Shown: positions 21,138 to 33,118, numbered from the stretch's first letter. The stretch: 64,000 nucleotides of DNA from Manduca sexta (GCF_014839805.1 NC_051120.1:4526001-4590000); one strand, 5' to 3'. Notes: generated from the sequence alone by a model not told the origin. A program made the numbers and translations.

Positions 21138-21508
21138 GATATACACAGGTTGATCCCGGAACGTGACACTTACGTGAACCTCTAAGCTCAAAAGCGAGAT
21201 CTCAAAAAAAAATCAAAAGCTTGATTTTTACATTGTCAGATAGCCTAAAGAAATACCCATCCAATGAACTTACCTTAATAACTGTATCTTGATTAGAACT
21301 TGTTAAAAAAACCTTAAAATAGTTTCTCTATCTCAGTTTTACATACAAAACTATAAAACCGTATGTATAAAACTTCGGTATTTCGAAATAAGGTTTCCCC
21401 GACTGCTTTTGCGCTTAGCAAGGCAGTATGGTGGGTTTTAACATATTGTGTACGGTGGTCGCTCGGGCGCTTATAAAATATATCCTACCACCAACAATAA
21501 CTATTCAC
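21138..21508 (-). repeat. Family B copy split by a MITE-like insert
   Basis: Two blocks of family B occur in order: ATACACAGGTTGATCCCGGA with the following bases to 21180, then AGTATGGTGGGTTTTAACAT through ATATCCTACCACCAACA (about 21424-21508). They are separated by about 240 bp of unrelated DNA described next. Confidence 0.7.
21182..21418. mobile_element. MITE-like insert, 237 bp
   Basis: It interrupts the family B copy. Its ends are inverted repeats of 14 bp with one mismatch: CTAAGCTCAAAAGC at 21182-21195 and GCTTTTGCGCTTAG at 21405-21418. It has no coding capacity. A target duplication is not clear, so the superfamily cannot be given. Confidence 0.5.
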
Positions 21509-22436
21509 TATTAATTAGTATGAAGAATAATGCTAAGAAAGAACATTACACAATATCGATAATAGACCGCCATCCTACCAGTTAGCTGCAGACATCGATG
21601 GATGCACAGGAATTCACGCGACAGCGGTGATCCACTTATTAATATTCCTGTGATTGCCAGGTTCGATTCTAGGTCGGGTGACGTTGAGTATTCAGAACAT
21701 GGTTAGTCTATGGCACTGCGTGATGGAAATAACAAAAATGCGTTGGTTCTCTCTAAAAATCGATTGGTACGCGGTTGTTTTTTGAAACTTGAGTTTATTG
21801 GCATTAGGGTCAATATGTTTTGTTTATAGGTTTTAAAGGAAATCAGAATGGTATTATTGATGAGTTCATGCCTTCTTTAAAGAGTAAGATAGAGACATTA
21901 CCTGCGCATCTATATTTTGCCTTGTTTATAATATCAGCTGCTTTATAAAGTGTTAGACGGAAAGCAACGTTACTTCAATTTCTGAACCTGGGAAACACTA
22001 ATTTATTTTTTAAATTGAAAATTCTCACAATAATATTCGTTTATCAAAACTTTTAGATGTTGTACAAAATAACCGATAAAACAAAGGTAAATGCTGATTC
22101 AGACCAAATTAATAGACTTTAAAATGTTACTTTAGCACTGGCATTTACTTACCAGCGTACAAAAAATGAACGCTCAACAAAGTTCAAACGCAAACGGTAT
22201 GATACAAGCATTAAAATAGTCGGTTACTCAACGATCAACGTCACTCATGGCATGATATCATTGCTTCCTCATTCGTCTGTCTTGTTTCCGTTGGTAATTA
22301 AACTAATTGCTTGAATTGCGTTTTTTTTATTTCTATTTGTTGAGAGCAAAAAATTACGTTTCGATTCCTTACTACTTTCTCTTGTTTAATCTGTTGCAGA
22401 CATAGGTTTGGTGATATAAAGACTGACAAGTTGTAC
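21509..22436. other. No gene; possible old SINE head
   Basis: CAGGTTCGATTCTAGGTCGGG near 21659 resembles a SINE B-box region, with no other recognisable part nearby (motif 21 bases, shown as CAGGTTCGATTC plus TAGGTCGGG). The remainder is plain AT-rich DNA. Confidence 0.4.
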
Positions 22437-22742
22437 TACTGGTAGGTCTCTCATATGTGAGATTCCGCCTGGGTAGGTACCACCGCGATTTTTATTTCTA
22501 CCGCCAAGCAGCAGACTAAGTCACTGTTGCGTTCCGGTTTGAAGGGCATTGTAGCCAGTGTAACTACTTGACATAATAAGACTTAACATCTCATGTCTCA
22601 GGATGGCGAGTCCTGTGGAATACCAAACAAAATTTTGTAATTTAAGGTGTTGGATGGTGTTTTTACTGTTTATGGGCGATCGTATCGCTTACCATCAGGC
22701 GAACAGCAAGTTCATCTCGTCATTAAAAGCAATAAAAAAAAT
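22437..22742 (+). repeat. Family D retroposon / LINE 3' tail
   Basis: CTACTGGTAGGTCTCTCATA, ACCACCGCG, GTTGCGTTCCGGTTTGAAGG, CATCTCATGTCTCAGGATGG, CGCTTACCATCAGGCGAACA and GCAATAAAAAAAAT follow the order of the copy at 14907. The 60-codon ORF over its end is not a gene. Confidence 0.82.
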
Positions 22743-25700
22743 ATTACAAGCGAGAATGCAAGAAGCGGGATCTTGTGGTCTATGAAGCGATTTTTGGCTC
22801 AGTTTGACAGATAGCTCAAAAATCTTCTGGAATCAGTAACCTCTGTCAAGTAGAGAGCCTCTATGTCGCCTTAGGTTAAATAGAAATGATGGAAAGCACA
22901 AATGTGACTCCCAATTAGTGAAATTTTCAGCCAGACAATAAGTACAATTCTCTTTAGTTATTTTACTAGCATCAATGTATTTCAATACTTGTATATTTGG
23001 AATACAAGACATCTCTTTCCTTCTCTCTCACAATTTAGTTTATAAATATGAAATCTAATACAACTTCATGCAGTTCTATTTTTATTGTTTCCTATTATAG
23101 AATTTCTCGTAGGTGTTGTATCATATAGACCTGAGATCAAAAAGTAATTCTCTCGGATGTGAACTTGTATAACGACTTTTGTACCGTGTTCCCGAGGGAG
23201 GCATTAAACTATCAGTACGAGCTCAACCACGAACCAAATTGGCAAAATTATTCCAATGTTATGTTTGATTCATTTGGATTTAACCAGCGAATCGAAAATT
23301 ACTGCGATTGCATTTCGTTTAATATATTGTTTCATTTTTTGTTCATCATTTTAAACGTCATCGTCAATTATTATCATACGATTTGCATAACATTTAGAGT
23401 GTTGATGGCTATTCTTTCTTCTTCTGAAACTGATCTGAGTAATCAAATATAACATATAATATTACATCCCAAAAGGTCTACGTTCGGCCTTGAAATTGAT
23501 ACATTCAAAATTATTTGAAATTCTCAAGCAGTTTGATTCAGAAATATACTACTAATATATCCATAACTGCATGACTGTATGTTATTCTTATGTTTTACTA
23601 GCTTCTAAACGTGACTACGGCCTGTTTTTTTTTCTGATTCAGAGCTTTTGATTGATTAATTAACTCAATTTATTTTTAAACAACATCTTCACCCGTATTA
23701 TTAGTACCTATACCCGAACGCAGTCTAAGTGAATTAAATCAACCATGATTACAATTTACAATTTTCCCACGAGAATTAAATCATAAATTCGTAATTTTTA
23801 TTACACATCGTAATCAAACATAATTTAAATTTGAGCTCGTAAAATTTTACCTGTGTACAACCCAATTATAGTCAGTAGAACTGGGAGGAAATCTCTTACG
23901 TAACCTTATCAATCATGCGAGTCAGAGGTATGCGGCCCACTGAAAACATGCACTCTGTATTCTTGGCTTTATTGTTTTGATCTGTTTAATTTATGTTGGG
24001 TTCTTTCGTATGTGCGATCTTTCTGGGTTTTCGTACAATATTTTTGATGTATGTATGCTTGTTGTTTTATTATTTGTCATTGTGTGGTTTCCTTTTTCCT
24101 CTAATGTACTTTTTGTTTCTGTATATTTGTATCTTAATCTCCTGTACTTCTTAGGGCTTGTCATAAGATAGAAGAGAAGAATAATAGCGAAGAATTTTTT
24201 TACAGTGTCCCGTGTAGAATATAGAAATAAATAAATCTGTCGTCTTTAATAGTATACGAAACCTCTAATGCCCTTTGAAAATTATTTAACTTTATCTGAT
24301 TGTACTGAACTATCACGCAATAAGAAAGACATAGCGCCAGATAAACCAAATAATTTATTGCACAATATTAGCATTAACATAAGCGAAAGAAAGAATCCTC
24401 AAAGTTTTGGGTTACTTTTTTCCTTTTTTAAGTCAAACGCGATCACTATTTTGTCACAGACTATTTACCATAAAAGTATTTGCAATAGTTAGATAGTTCT
24501 GGAACAAACCTTTAAAACTTGTTTACAAACTTCTGAACGTATCCAGAGGTAAGAAATATAAGTTTTCGCATTTCAAAAATAGTTTGAGACAAACATGTGA
24601 TAAATTATTTTTCAAATATCCTCTATTTTAAAACTAAAAAGAAAAACGTAATTTATTGATATGAGGTGATAAAATGGTGACGTATTATTTTTATTTTAAG
24701 ATAATAGTTATATTTGTCAACCATATTTTTCACAGCTGTATTTTTAATACTCGCTTCGTTTATAATGAAAGTAAATATTCATTTTATGTGAAGCAAGATT
24801 AAAACGATAACGTATGTTTAATTCATGTCCGTCAAGATGATAATTTCCATCGTATGTGTCAACAAGACGCCTACAAAATTATAGCATGATCTATGTAACC
24901 CAAACCCAGTGAAAACACAAGTTATCTAAAAATTTGAATCGGAATCTTCTGTCGCCCACATCTAAAAATTGAAAGTGAAAAAATTAAAATTCATTATACA
25001 TTGCGTGCCCACTATCTTCTTTTAAATGATCTACCATGCTATCTTTAAAACATTGTTACAAGGTTTTATTTATTAAAGGTTCAATGAACTGGGCGCGTAC
25101 TTGGAATGTCATCTAGGGGACAAAATAATCCTTCGAACTTCAACATGAACAAGTGATGTCATATAGTCAACATAAATTTTACAAGAATAAAATATTATTT
25201 TAAATAACTGGATTATAAATTAAATAATATAAATTAGCATAAAATGTTATTTTAAATAAGTGGATTAAAATTTTAATGATAAAAAATAAACAATCTAAGT
25301 TATAGCTATTAAACTAATATAAAATATGCAGTCAAACTTCAATTTATGCAGATCCTTGGGTTCATAACCACTTAATATGTTAAGCGCGCTGAATAGTATA
25401 AAAGTAGAAATATTGATTGGAAACTAGTAATTCTTTTGTTCGATGTTCAGATACAAAGAAACAGTCCCTGACCTAACAGGTTACGTAAAATATCATTAAG
25501 CTCAAACAAATACTCCACTCAAACCTGCGACCTTGCTCTTCGCAAATAGCTTTTTATTGTTGCGATAAAAGACCTTGGCTTTAGTAAGTTGATAACTTTT
25601 TGTAGGGATACGTTCTTTTGTTTTATATTTGAGTGCCGATCGTTTATAGCGATGATATTTAAAAACTTTGTTTTAATGGACAAATAAAACTCAAATTATT

Positions 25701-26171
25701 TCTTAATATAAATCGAAATAATTCACTCAAATGGGTCTTAAAGATTTTACGTCAATTTTACGTTCTTAAATAACGCTCGGGCTCTCGATTTATGTGGGTT
25801 TAGTCTCCCACGACGCCGCTATTACGGCCCTGAACGCTTCAGTTTTAATTAGATTAAAATATAGCATTCATTAAAATGTAACATAACACTGTGCCTTATT
25901 AGTAAGTTTAATTAATGCAACAGATATATTCGATACATTTAACAAATTGAGAAAAATTTATGCACACTGATACGACGAAATTGCATTGAAATGAGCACCA
26001 ATTAAAATTAATTTCATGAATGATGAGAGAACGGCAAGAACGCTTTTTAATGTTTGCATTAAATAAGTATATAAAAATATTTAAGTAATAGGATCAGATA
26101 GTTTCCAAATATTTTTTTTTGTTATTTTTGTGCCTTCAAAATGTTTAGTCAAAGATATTTAAAGACCTAAA
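22743..26171. other. Long stretch without a supported gene
   Basis: AT-rich and mostly unique. A frame open from about 23135 to 23452 encodes about 105 residues with a hydrophobic centre (SFNILFHFLFIILNVIVNYY). It has no usable ATG and no recognised similarity. ATAAAAT.TTATTTTAAATAA.TGGATTA repeats at about 25189 and 25239. A GC-richer patch lies at 25765-25835. I call no gene here. Confidence 0.4.
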
Positions 26172-26356
26172 CAATAGTCAGTATAACTATTGGACATAAA
26201 TACTTAACATCTTATGTCTCACGATGGCGAGTGCAGTGGAATACCAAGCAATACTTTGTAATTCAAGGTGTTGGATGGTGTTTCTACTGTTTATCGGTCA
26301 AATTGCTTGCCATCAGGCGAACGGTAAGCTCGCCTAGTCATTCAAAGCAAAAAAAA
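26172..26356 (+). repeat. Family D copy, 3' half
   Basis: AGTATAACTATTGGACATAA, CATCTTATGTCTCACGATGG, GGTGTTGGATGGTGTTTCTA, GCCATCAGGCGAACGG and GCAAAAAAAATG match the last half of the copy at 22437. Its 5' half is absent. Confidence 0.8.
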
Positions 26357-26975
26357 TGTTTATAAAGTTAATGTTTTTTTTAATTCATAGCACAAGCACA
26401 ATACAAATATAATTCCACTGAGATACGATATCAAAAGTTGTTCCTGCAATGATTGCAATGCTGCTAACAATTTCTAACAGATATAACTTTTTAATTACGA
26501 TAGTTTCCGAACAGTTACTCGAGTCAATAGCGTGGGATTTGTTTCAGGTGACCTATTTCTACAAGATTCCGTATATTATCTTGCATCGATAGCAGATGAT
26601 TTGATTCTTATCGTTTGTTTGTTTTGCAAAAATGTGCTTTGATGGAAACCGAAAGGTGTGGTTCTTTGATGCAAATAAAATTATTCTTAAGACATAGAAT
26701 TGATCGGAACGTATTTATTTGTTGTTGTTTTTATAAACAATGATTAGATAGCATTATTTGTTTTTCTATATTCAATTTTATAAGATAATCATCGACTTTT
26801 TTTCTTTCTGTACATTGACCTAAATTCTTCAACATTATCCTCTTACCTGATTCCATGCTCAATGTCACTTCACATTATAGACCATATATCCTCATAATCA
26901 ACCATAGTGTTTCAATTGATTCGAACTGTACTTCTCACATCAACATTTTTAATCATAAATTAACTCATATTCACA
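26357..26975. other. No feature recognised
   Basis: AT-rich spacer without repeats shared in the window. Confidence 0.45.
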
Positions 26976-27266
26976 GTAGGAATGGAACTTGCTGCCTAAA
27001 TAAATATCCGCAGGTTCAAATTCCATAGGCACACATCTTTGACTTTTCTAAAATTATGTGTGTGTTGTTTGTGAATTACCGCTTGCTTTAACTATGAAGG
27101 AAACCTGCATACCCGAGAAGTTCTCTATAGGAATTTCGAGGGTGTGTGAAGTCTACCAATCCGCACTAGGCCAGGGTGTTGGACTGAGGCCTAATCCCTC
27201 TGTAGTAGAGGAGACCCGTGCCCAGAAGCGAAACAGTATATGATACGGGGTTGATATTATAATTTT
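26976..27266 (+). mobile_element. SINE-A, diverged copy
   Basis: It begins inside the head (GGAATGGAACTTGCTGCC), keeps the B-box region GGTTCAAATTCC, and runs to GATACGGGGTTGATATTAT. It lacks the A box and part of the body. An ORF crossing it is not a gene. Confidence 0.8.
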
Positions 27267-28486
27267 ATCACTCTATTCCGTAACGTGCTTGAAAAAGGGT
27301 GTTGCCATCTCATATTGGATTTAGATAAGATAAAAAAGATTATACTTTTTATGGGTACTTCCATGCAACAAGCATCCATAGTATGACTTGTAGTGTACAA
27401 CACTGCAGACTTTACTATCGCTTCCAACAGCTTCGATTTCAATGACAAACAAATCTTCAAGCAGTTAATCGTCCATAAAATCGCTATTGTTACTAATGAC
27501 GTAAAATTGGCAATTCACACCATACAACATAACAATGGCTGCCGGGGCAATGATCGTAAATTATTTATTATTAGCATATGAATTCTTATTGGTTTTAACA
27601 GTAACGCATTAAAATCAATCGCCTGTTTGTATTGTTTACGGTTTCGGTTAATGATTAATAAATCTTCTTATAGAAAATACAAGTTTTTTAATCTGGAAGG
27701 ATTTCTGTAGGAAGATCTTTGGTATTATTAAAAATATGAAAGCATGCTATAGCATCTATTATCTAAACCCAGAATTCTTATCCAAAATTCTTTTACTGAG
27801 CAAGGAATTCCTATCCAGTTTTATGTTAAAATAAAAGTAAATTATTGAGTCAAAATTACTTATAAGAAAGTTTGTTCATACAAATGAACATTTCATAGAA
27901 TGTTAAATTAGAGATGGCATATTATCATGAACATATTTTGGCTCACACATAAGAAAATTAACCCACAAAAGTTATGTGTTACGTTTACGAGGTACACTAA
28001 TGTCCGTTCATACTTTAGAATAGCAACTGATCTAAAAATATGACTACCCAACTATAATTCCAACAAACCCTGTTGATTTCCACACTGACCACGATCTTTC
28101 TGACATACTTTACAATTATCACACGCCCTGCCCGATAGCATGATTCTAATAAGGGCACAAGAAACACAAAATCCACAATTCCATATTCACAAAAGTAGCA
28201 TGAAATCGTGAGTCCGCTGGCGCCGTACGGTGTGACTGTTTATAGAAAATACATTGAAACAATGGTCAAAGGCTTTAACTGTATACGTTTATGGCATAAC
28301 GACTTACCTCTGGACCTCTTGAGTCAGATGACTCAGAGATATCAAATTCTTTAATAGATGATCCTTATTTGATAGCTTATTATGTTTCTGCCTTTGTCTC
28401 CGGTTTCGAATAAGTCATATTTTATGTGTCAAAATGTGTGCCGTAGCTTCATCGATTAGCGATGACTGGCTATAGTCTGGTCATTT
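27267..28486. other. No feature recognised
   Basis: The overlapping short ORFs at 27257-27460 and 27393-27581 have no support. The remainder is AT-rich unique sequence. Confidence 0.45.
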
Positions 28487-28728
28487 TTTTTATACGTGCA
28501 CGATTTTGTGCACCTGATGGTAAGTGGAGTGGCGTCCAATAGATTGACGACTGACGAGAGATGATTACCCCTTGGCAGTTGACACAATTATGCCGGCCTG
28601 TTGGAACCGGATATACACCGGCTGATCCTAGAACGTGAATCACTGACGTGGGCCACTATGGTGGGTTTTAACACCTTGTTTATTGTGGTATACCGGGTGG
28701 AATAATATAAAATATATCCTACTTTGAG
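28487..28728 (-). repeat. Family B retroposon copy
   Basis: On the plus strand it reads TTTTTTTATACGTGCACG, GCACCTGATGGTAAGTGGAG, GTCGACTG-type block, ATTATGCCGGCCTGTTGGAA and GGTGGGTTTTAACACC, the reverse of family B, with the T run being the complement of the poly-A tail. Confidence 0.8.
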
Positions 28729-29530
28729 CAATTCGTCTAATGCAGTCGGTTAATGAATCAGTTGTATAATTAATGTAAATTACTGTTTGATTTTCCATCA
28801 ATTATACGTGCTGATAATAGCGTTCAGAAACTAAGATTTGCACTTGTTTTTAACTGTCTACTTAATTATAATTCTAAATACATCATTAAAAGCTGTTGTT
28901 GAGCAAAACTACAACTACATACATATACATATATACAGGTACTGTAGGATTTTGAATAGCTGTTGCAGATGATATTAAATTCTTTCTCAACTATGCTAAA
29001 CACAACATAATACAGTGCTACACTGTGTAATCCTTTTATGCAGTTATTAAGCACGGTGGCATCTTTTACCATTGTTGAAAAACAATCAAGTTTTGTTTGC
29101 GAACGTATTTAAAATTCAAATACCGAATCTCGAGCTAAACGAGTCAACATGTTTGCAAGAACACCTCATAATTTTATTTAATTGAAAATTTGACTTTACT
29201 TATTTAAGTAAAAATGTTTGTTTTGCGTAAAAAATATTAGCATAACAATTTCTATTTGAACTGAGTCGGAATGATTTAAATAAATATTCAAGAATCGCGC
29301 CATCTGGACTTGATTTAAATTGGTAAACGGTTAGCGAGATAAAAGAATTGAAGTATAATTAAAAGGTTTTAAAAAGCTATTTTGCTGCGGATGATGATTT
29401 AAAAATGTACGATGATTTATAAGACTAATTCGACAATTTAGCAAATAAGTGTTTGATTTGAGGCACACTAAATTCGGTCTTATTTATTTATTTAAAGGAG
29501 GGCAAACAAATATCTTTAAATAGCAATATT
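28729..29530. other. No feature recognised
   Basis: AT-rich. The minus ORF at 28866-29072 has no supporting signals. Confidence 0.45.
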
Positions 29531-29856
29531 ATAATATAATAATATCAACCCTGTATTATATACTGTTCCACTGCTGAGCACGGGCCTGCTGTACTACTGA
29601 GAGGGATTAAGCCTTACTCCACCACATTGGACACTAGATCTGCGCGGATTGGTAGTCTTCAGACACCCTCAAAGTTCCTATAGAGAACTTCTCAGGTATG
29701 CAGGTTACCTTAAGATATTTTCCTTCCCTGTTAAAGCAAGGGATACTTAACAAAGAATACACACATCATTTTAAAGGTCAGAGTCAATCAAAGGCAAATC
29801 AAATCAATCAAATCAAAGGTAGTCCGTTCCACACCCAACTAGTCTATCGCCACTTC
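29531..29856 (-). mobile_element. SINE-A on the minus strand
   Basis: Plus-strand text CAACCCTGTATTATATACTG, GAGGGATTAAGCC, GCGGATTGGTAGTCTTCA and ACACCCAACTAGTCTATCGC is the reverse complement of SINE-A from tail to head. The B-box region is replaced by an AATCAAATCAA-type simple repeat (29787-29820), so this copy should not be transcribable. Confidence 0.85.
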
Positions 29857-30718
29857 TAAACAGCAATGACCTACTTCAAAATCTTTCGTACTTTAATAAC
29901 TTGATCATTTCAAAACTTCGTATAAACCTATAAATCCAAAACTTTTCACACCAACAAAATAAATAATTCTTTCGAAAATTTCATAAGTTATTCTCGGTCT
30001 TCCAAGACTCCACCAGATTCCCGGTAGGATTAAGTAATCGCTAACTTAAAACGACAACAGTTATTTTAAATTTAGCTAAGTAAAAAACATTTCAAGGAAC
30101 TCCGTAATATTAATCAATCTGAGTATTTATTGCTTCTTGTGAGAAGGTGCGATAAAAACGACAAAGTGCGATATTCTTTGAATTTACAATATACGTAATA
30201 ACGCTCATTTGTTACGTGGAATGCGAATTTTACATTTGCGAATGCGAATGATAATATTTGCGAAAGCGAATATTATTTTAGCTAGAAAATATTGAATAAT
30301 TCTTTGCTGTGGACTTCCTAACTTATATTCCCTTACATCTTGAAATGTTTCGAACTACTTTAGTATTTTCTGAAATGGTTACGTCAAAATGGTGCAATGT
30401 CAGCCTATTTTGGGGTTACGTCACAATTTCGGAGCGTATTTTGCCATAGAACTCCCTTTAGATTAAGGGAAGACAGCTAAACTGACACTAAACACGCAAT
30501 TTTATTTTCGTCCCCTAATAGAACATAGCTGCTTTCTTATCTTCCAATTTATTTAATGGTTACATTTTCCAGAGTTTATTTCCATCTTTTTTTTTCTGTA
30601 ATTAAGGGTATTCCACGTCTGTTAATTATCATTTTGTTCAGATAGCACTCTGAATGGTATTTGTATTAGAGTGATTAATTTAATTTCAAAAGCAGAGTGA
30701 GTTTTAAAACCCAAAAGC
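29857..30718. other. No feature recognised
   Basis: Unique AT-rich DNA left of the copia insertion. Repeated GCGAATG/GCGAAAGCGAAT units lie near 30224-30272, and GGTTACGTCA occurs near 30378 and 30414. Confidence 0.45.
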
Positions 30719-30723
30719 GTATT

Positions 30724-30901
30724 TGTTGGAGATTGTAACCTTCGTCGTGACTTATTATTTTTTATATGTTCTATTTTTAGAACTAATTGTATTTTGTTTG
30801 CCATAGTTACTTCCCTTTTAGTCCGAAATAAACACTCATGTCAATAACATCTTTTTACTAACTTTATTTAATTACTAAGAACATATACCATATTTACAAC
30901 A
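30724..30901 (+). repeat. Copia 5' LTR
   Basis: A 178-bp repeat starting TGTTGGAGATTGTAACC and ending TTTACAACA. It contains AATAAA (in CCGAAATAAACACTC), a plausible polyadenylation signal. I found no difference from the 3' LTR. Confidence 0.95.
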
Positions 30902-30915
30902 CGTTATCAGCACGA
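30902..30915 (+). other. Copia primer-binding site (tRNA-Ile anticodon arm)
   Basis: CGTTATCAGCACGA starts at the first base after the 5' LTR. It complements positions 27-40 of insect tRNA-Ile (anticodon IAU) with no mismatch if inosine at position 34 is read as G. Drosophila copia is known to prime from an internal end of a cleaved initiator tRNA-Met; the same half-tRNA mechanism is inferred here. The tRNA sequence used is from memory. Confidence 0.65.
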
Positions 30916-31003
30916 ACGCTTAGTTCTTAGTTTTTTCACGTTATTTAGTAAAATAAAGTTGAATATATTTTGTGTGTGACTAGGAAATAGTAATAGTCTG
31001 AAA

Positions 31004-32206
31004 ATGTCACATGAATCTGGAGATGTTTCGAGTGTGAAAAATTCCCCGTCGTCGAGCTCATCTTTTACATTTTCATGTTTGAGGAATAAAGATGGATATC
31101 CTACATGGAAATTTAAGATGCGCAATTACCTTATGCATGAGGATCTGTGGGAAACAATCGGTGGATACCCAAATGGAGACACAACCCCTGCCTCTACAAA
31201 GGTACGCAAAAACGCAAAGGCATTAGCAAAGATATGCTTATCAGTAGAAGGTGCAGCGATAACCCATATAAGATGTGCGAAAACTGCATCTGAGGCATGG
31301 ACTTGTTTGCAAAAAGCCTTTGAAGATAAGGGAATAGGACGAAGATTATTTTTGGAGCGTAGACTGTACAGGTTGAGTCTATCAGAGTTCAAAAATATTG
31401 AACTATATATTAACGCAGTTATGTCAACCGCACAGGATCTTGCGGATATTGATGTAGTCATAGAGGACAAGTCTATTGCTGCAATACTTTTGGGAGGTCT
31501 AACTCCAAGGTATGAACCTCTCATTATGGCTTTAGAAAATTGCAATGTAGATGTGACTACAGAGTTGGTGAAAACAAAACTGCTTAATGAAATGTCCAAA
31601 GATGTGGCTACATCATTAGACTCTGTCTTTCATGCGAAGAAGAAGCCTAAGTCAATGAAGAAGAATATAGTTTGTTATGAGTGCAAGACACCTGGACATA
31701 AGAGACCAGACTGTCCACAGAGAAACAAGAAGGAGAAAGGCAATGCGGTAAATACCAATGATACGATATTTACAAGTCTTAATACTTCTGGAAACCCAAG
31801 AAAGGACATAATTTATGTAGATTCAGGTTGTACTAGACACATGACTTCTAGACGGGACTGGTTTCAGAATATCTCGATACAGAATCAAGGTTCTGTTACT
31901 GTCGCAAATGGAGAACAGATTAAGTGCTGCGGAATTGGAAATATTTCAATAAACACGCCCGAGAACGTGGTCAACAATATTAGTGATGTTGCTTATATAC
32001 CAGATTTGAAAGCTAGTTTGTTATCTGTATATAAAACTGTTGAAAAGGGTTTTATTTGTGTTTTTGATAAAAATGGATGTAACTTTTATAAATCTGATAC
32101 TTTTAATTTTACAGGTGAATCTGTTGCTCATGCCTCGCCCTGTGGTGGACTGTACGTTTTAGATGGTACTGTAAATGTTTCCGAGAATGTGGCGGATAAT
32201 TTTTGA
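31004..32206 (+). CDS. Copia gag and protease (first 400 codons of polyprotein)
   Basis: The ORF starts at the first good ATG (AAAATGTC) after the primer site. Residues about 25-200 are the UBN2-type gag region of copia elements (YPTWKFKMRNYL near the start). A CCHC zinc knuckle (C224, C227, H232, C237) follows a KKKPKSMKK basic stretch. The protease active site is DSGCTRHM at 273-280. The frame ends at TGA (32204-32206) right after a run of five T. The next part continues one frame back, so a single-base loss in that run explains the stop. It is normally cleaved to form the particle and the protease. Confidence 0.92.
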   Translation: MSHESGDVSSVKNSPSSSSSFTFSCLRNKDGYPTWKFKMRNYLMHEDLWETIGGYPNGDTTPASTKVRKNAKALAKICLSVEGAAITHIRCAKTASEAWTCLQKAFEDKGIGRRLFLERRLYRLSLSEFKNIELYINAVMSTAQDLADIDVVIEDKSIAAILLGGLTPRYEPLIMALENCNVDVTTELVKTKLLNEMSKDVATSLDSVFHAKKKPKSMKKNIVCYECKTPGHKRPDCPQRNKKEKGNAVNTNDTIFTSLNTSGNPRKDIIYVDSGCTRHMTSRRDWFQNISIQNQGSVTVANGEQIKCCGIGNISINTPENVVNNISDVAYIPDLKASLLSVYKTVEKGFICVFDKNGCNFYKSDTFNFTGESVAHASPCGGLYVLDGTVNVSENVADNF

Positions 32207-32886
32207 CACAAGATGTGCACTCTGGCTGTCAGGATAGTTATCAAATATGGCATAAGAGGTTAGGACATTTGTGTCGTATAGGCATGAACCAACTGAAAAA
32301 TCACAAGGTAGGTATAAAGTATACAGGAGTAGATAAAACTAGTTGTATCGCTTGCGTGGAAGGTAAACAAGCAAGAAAACCTTTCAAAAGGTTAGCGTTT
32401 AATAGGGCTACTTCCCCTTTGGAACTGATCCATATGGATTTGATGGGACCGGTGTCTACAACTTCTTTTCAAGGAAATAGATATATGTTGACAATAGTAG
32501 ACGATTATACGCGAAAAGTGTTTGCTTATTTTATTTCTTCTAAAACAGAAGTCAAAGATATATTTTGTGTGTTTCAATGTTTTGTTGAAAATCAGTTAGA
32601 TAAAACAATTAAAGCAATTAGGACTGATGGAGGTAAGGAGTTCGTGAATAAAGAGTTTGTTGATTATCTTGCTTCAAAAGGTATTGAGCATCAAACAACG
32701 ACGCCTTATAGTCCTCAGCAAGTTGGAGTAGCGGAACGCACCCATCGTTCGGTTACAGAAAAGGCAAGAACGTTGCTAGCTGAAAGTTCATTACCGAAAG
32801 CATTCTGGGAAGATGCATTCCAAGTTGCCATTTACCTTAAAAATAGGTCTCCCTCATCGAGCCTTAGGTGGACAAATTCCTTATGA
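32203..32886 (+). CDS. Copia integrase, main part (out of frame)
   Basis: The frame continues the polyprotein after the first break. It holds the HHCC zinc site (H17, H22, C48, C51) and the DDE catalytic triad: D79 in HMDL, D142 in RTDGG and E178 in VAERTH, with 35 residues between the last two. Integrase inserts the cDNA into the host genome. The frame is lost near 32850, where a single extra base shifts it; the true sequence continues in the frame of the next entry. There is no start codon of its own (the listed first codon is TTG). Confidence 0.92.
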   Translation: MTQDVHSGCQDSYQIWHKRLGHLCRIGMNQLKNHKVGIKYTGVDKTSCIACVEGKQARKPFKRLAFNRATSPLELIHMDLMGPVSTTSFQGNRYMLTIVDDYTRKVFAYFISSKTEVKDIFCVFQCFVENQLDKTIKAIRTDGGKEFVNKEFVDYLASKGIEHQTTTPYSPQQVGVAERTHRSVTEKARTLLAESSLPKAFWEDAFQVAIYLKNRSPSSSLRWTNSL

Positions 32887-33118
32887 CAAATGGTATGGAC
32901 GAAAAGGTGATCTTAGCCATCTAAAAGTGTTTGGTTGTAGAGCTCTAGTCCATATACCTTCGTGTCACAGGAAAAAATTAGATGTCAAGGCACAGGAAGC
33001 AATTTTCGTCGGTTATTCTGAAAATCCAGGCACTTATATTTTTAGGGATCCTGCTAACCCACGAAAAGTTATTATATCCAGAGATGCAACCTTTTTGAAA
33101 ATTGCTTTACAGCGCTAA
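32813..33118 (+). CDS. Copia integrase C-terminal part
   Basis: Useful coding begins near 32853. It contains ALGGQIPYDKWYGRK, LKVFGCRALVHIP and AIFVGYSENPGTYIF, the conserved GKGY-like end of copia integrases. It stops at 33118 because a T5 run near 33092-33096 appears one base short. Confidence 0.9.
   Translation: MHSKLPFTLKIGLPHRALGGQIPYDKWYGRKGDLSHLKVFGCRALVHIPSCHRKKLDVKAQEAIFVGYSENPGTYIFRDPANPRKVIISRDATFLKIALQR

Noticed and set aside
23135..23452. About 105-residue plus-strand open frame with a hydrophobic core
   Set aside because: No usable ATG, no known motif; long AT-rich frames rich in F, I, L and N arise by chance.
32190..32210. Programmed -1 frameshift between copia protease and integrase
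   Set aside because: The bases before the stop do not form a standard X XXY YYZ slippery heptamer in the zero frame, and several other one-base breaks occur in the same element.
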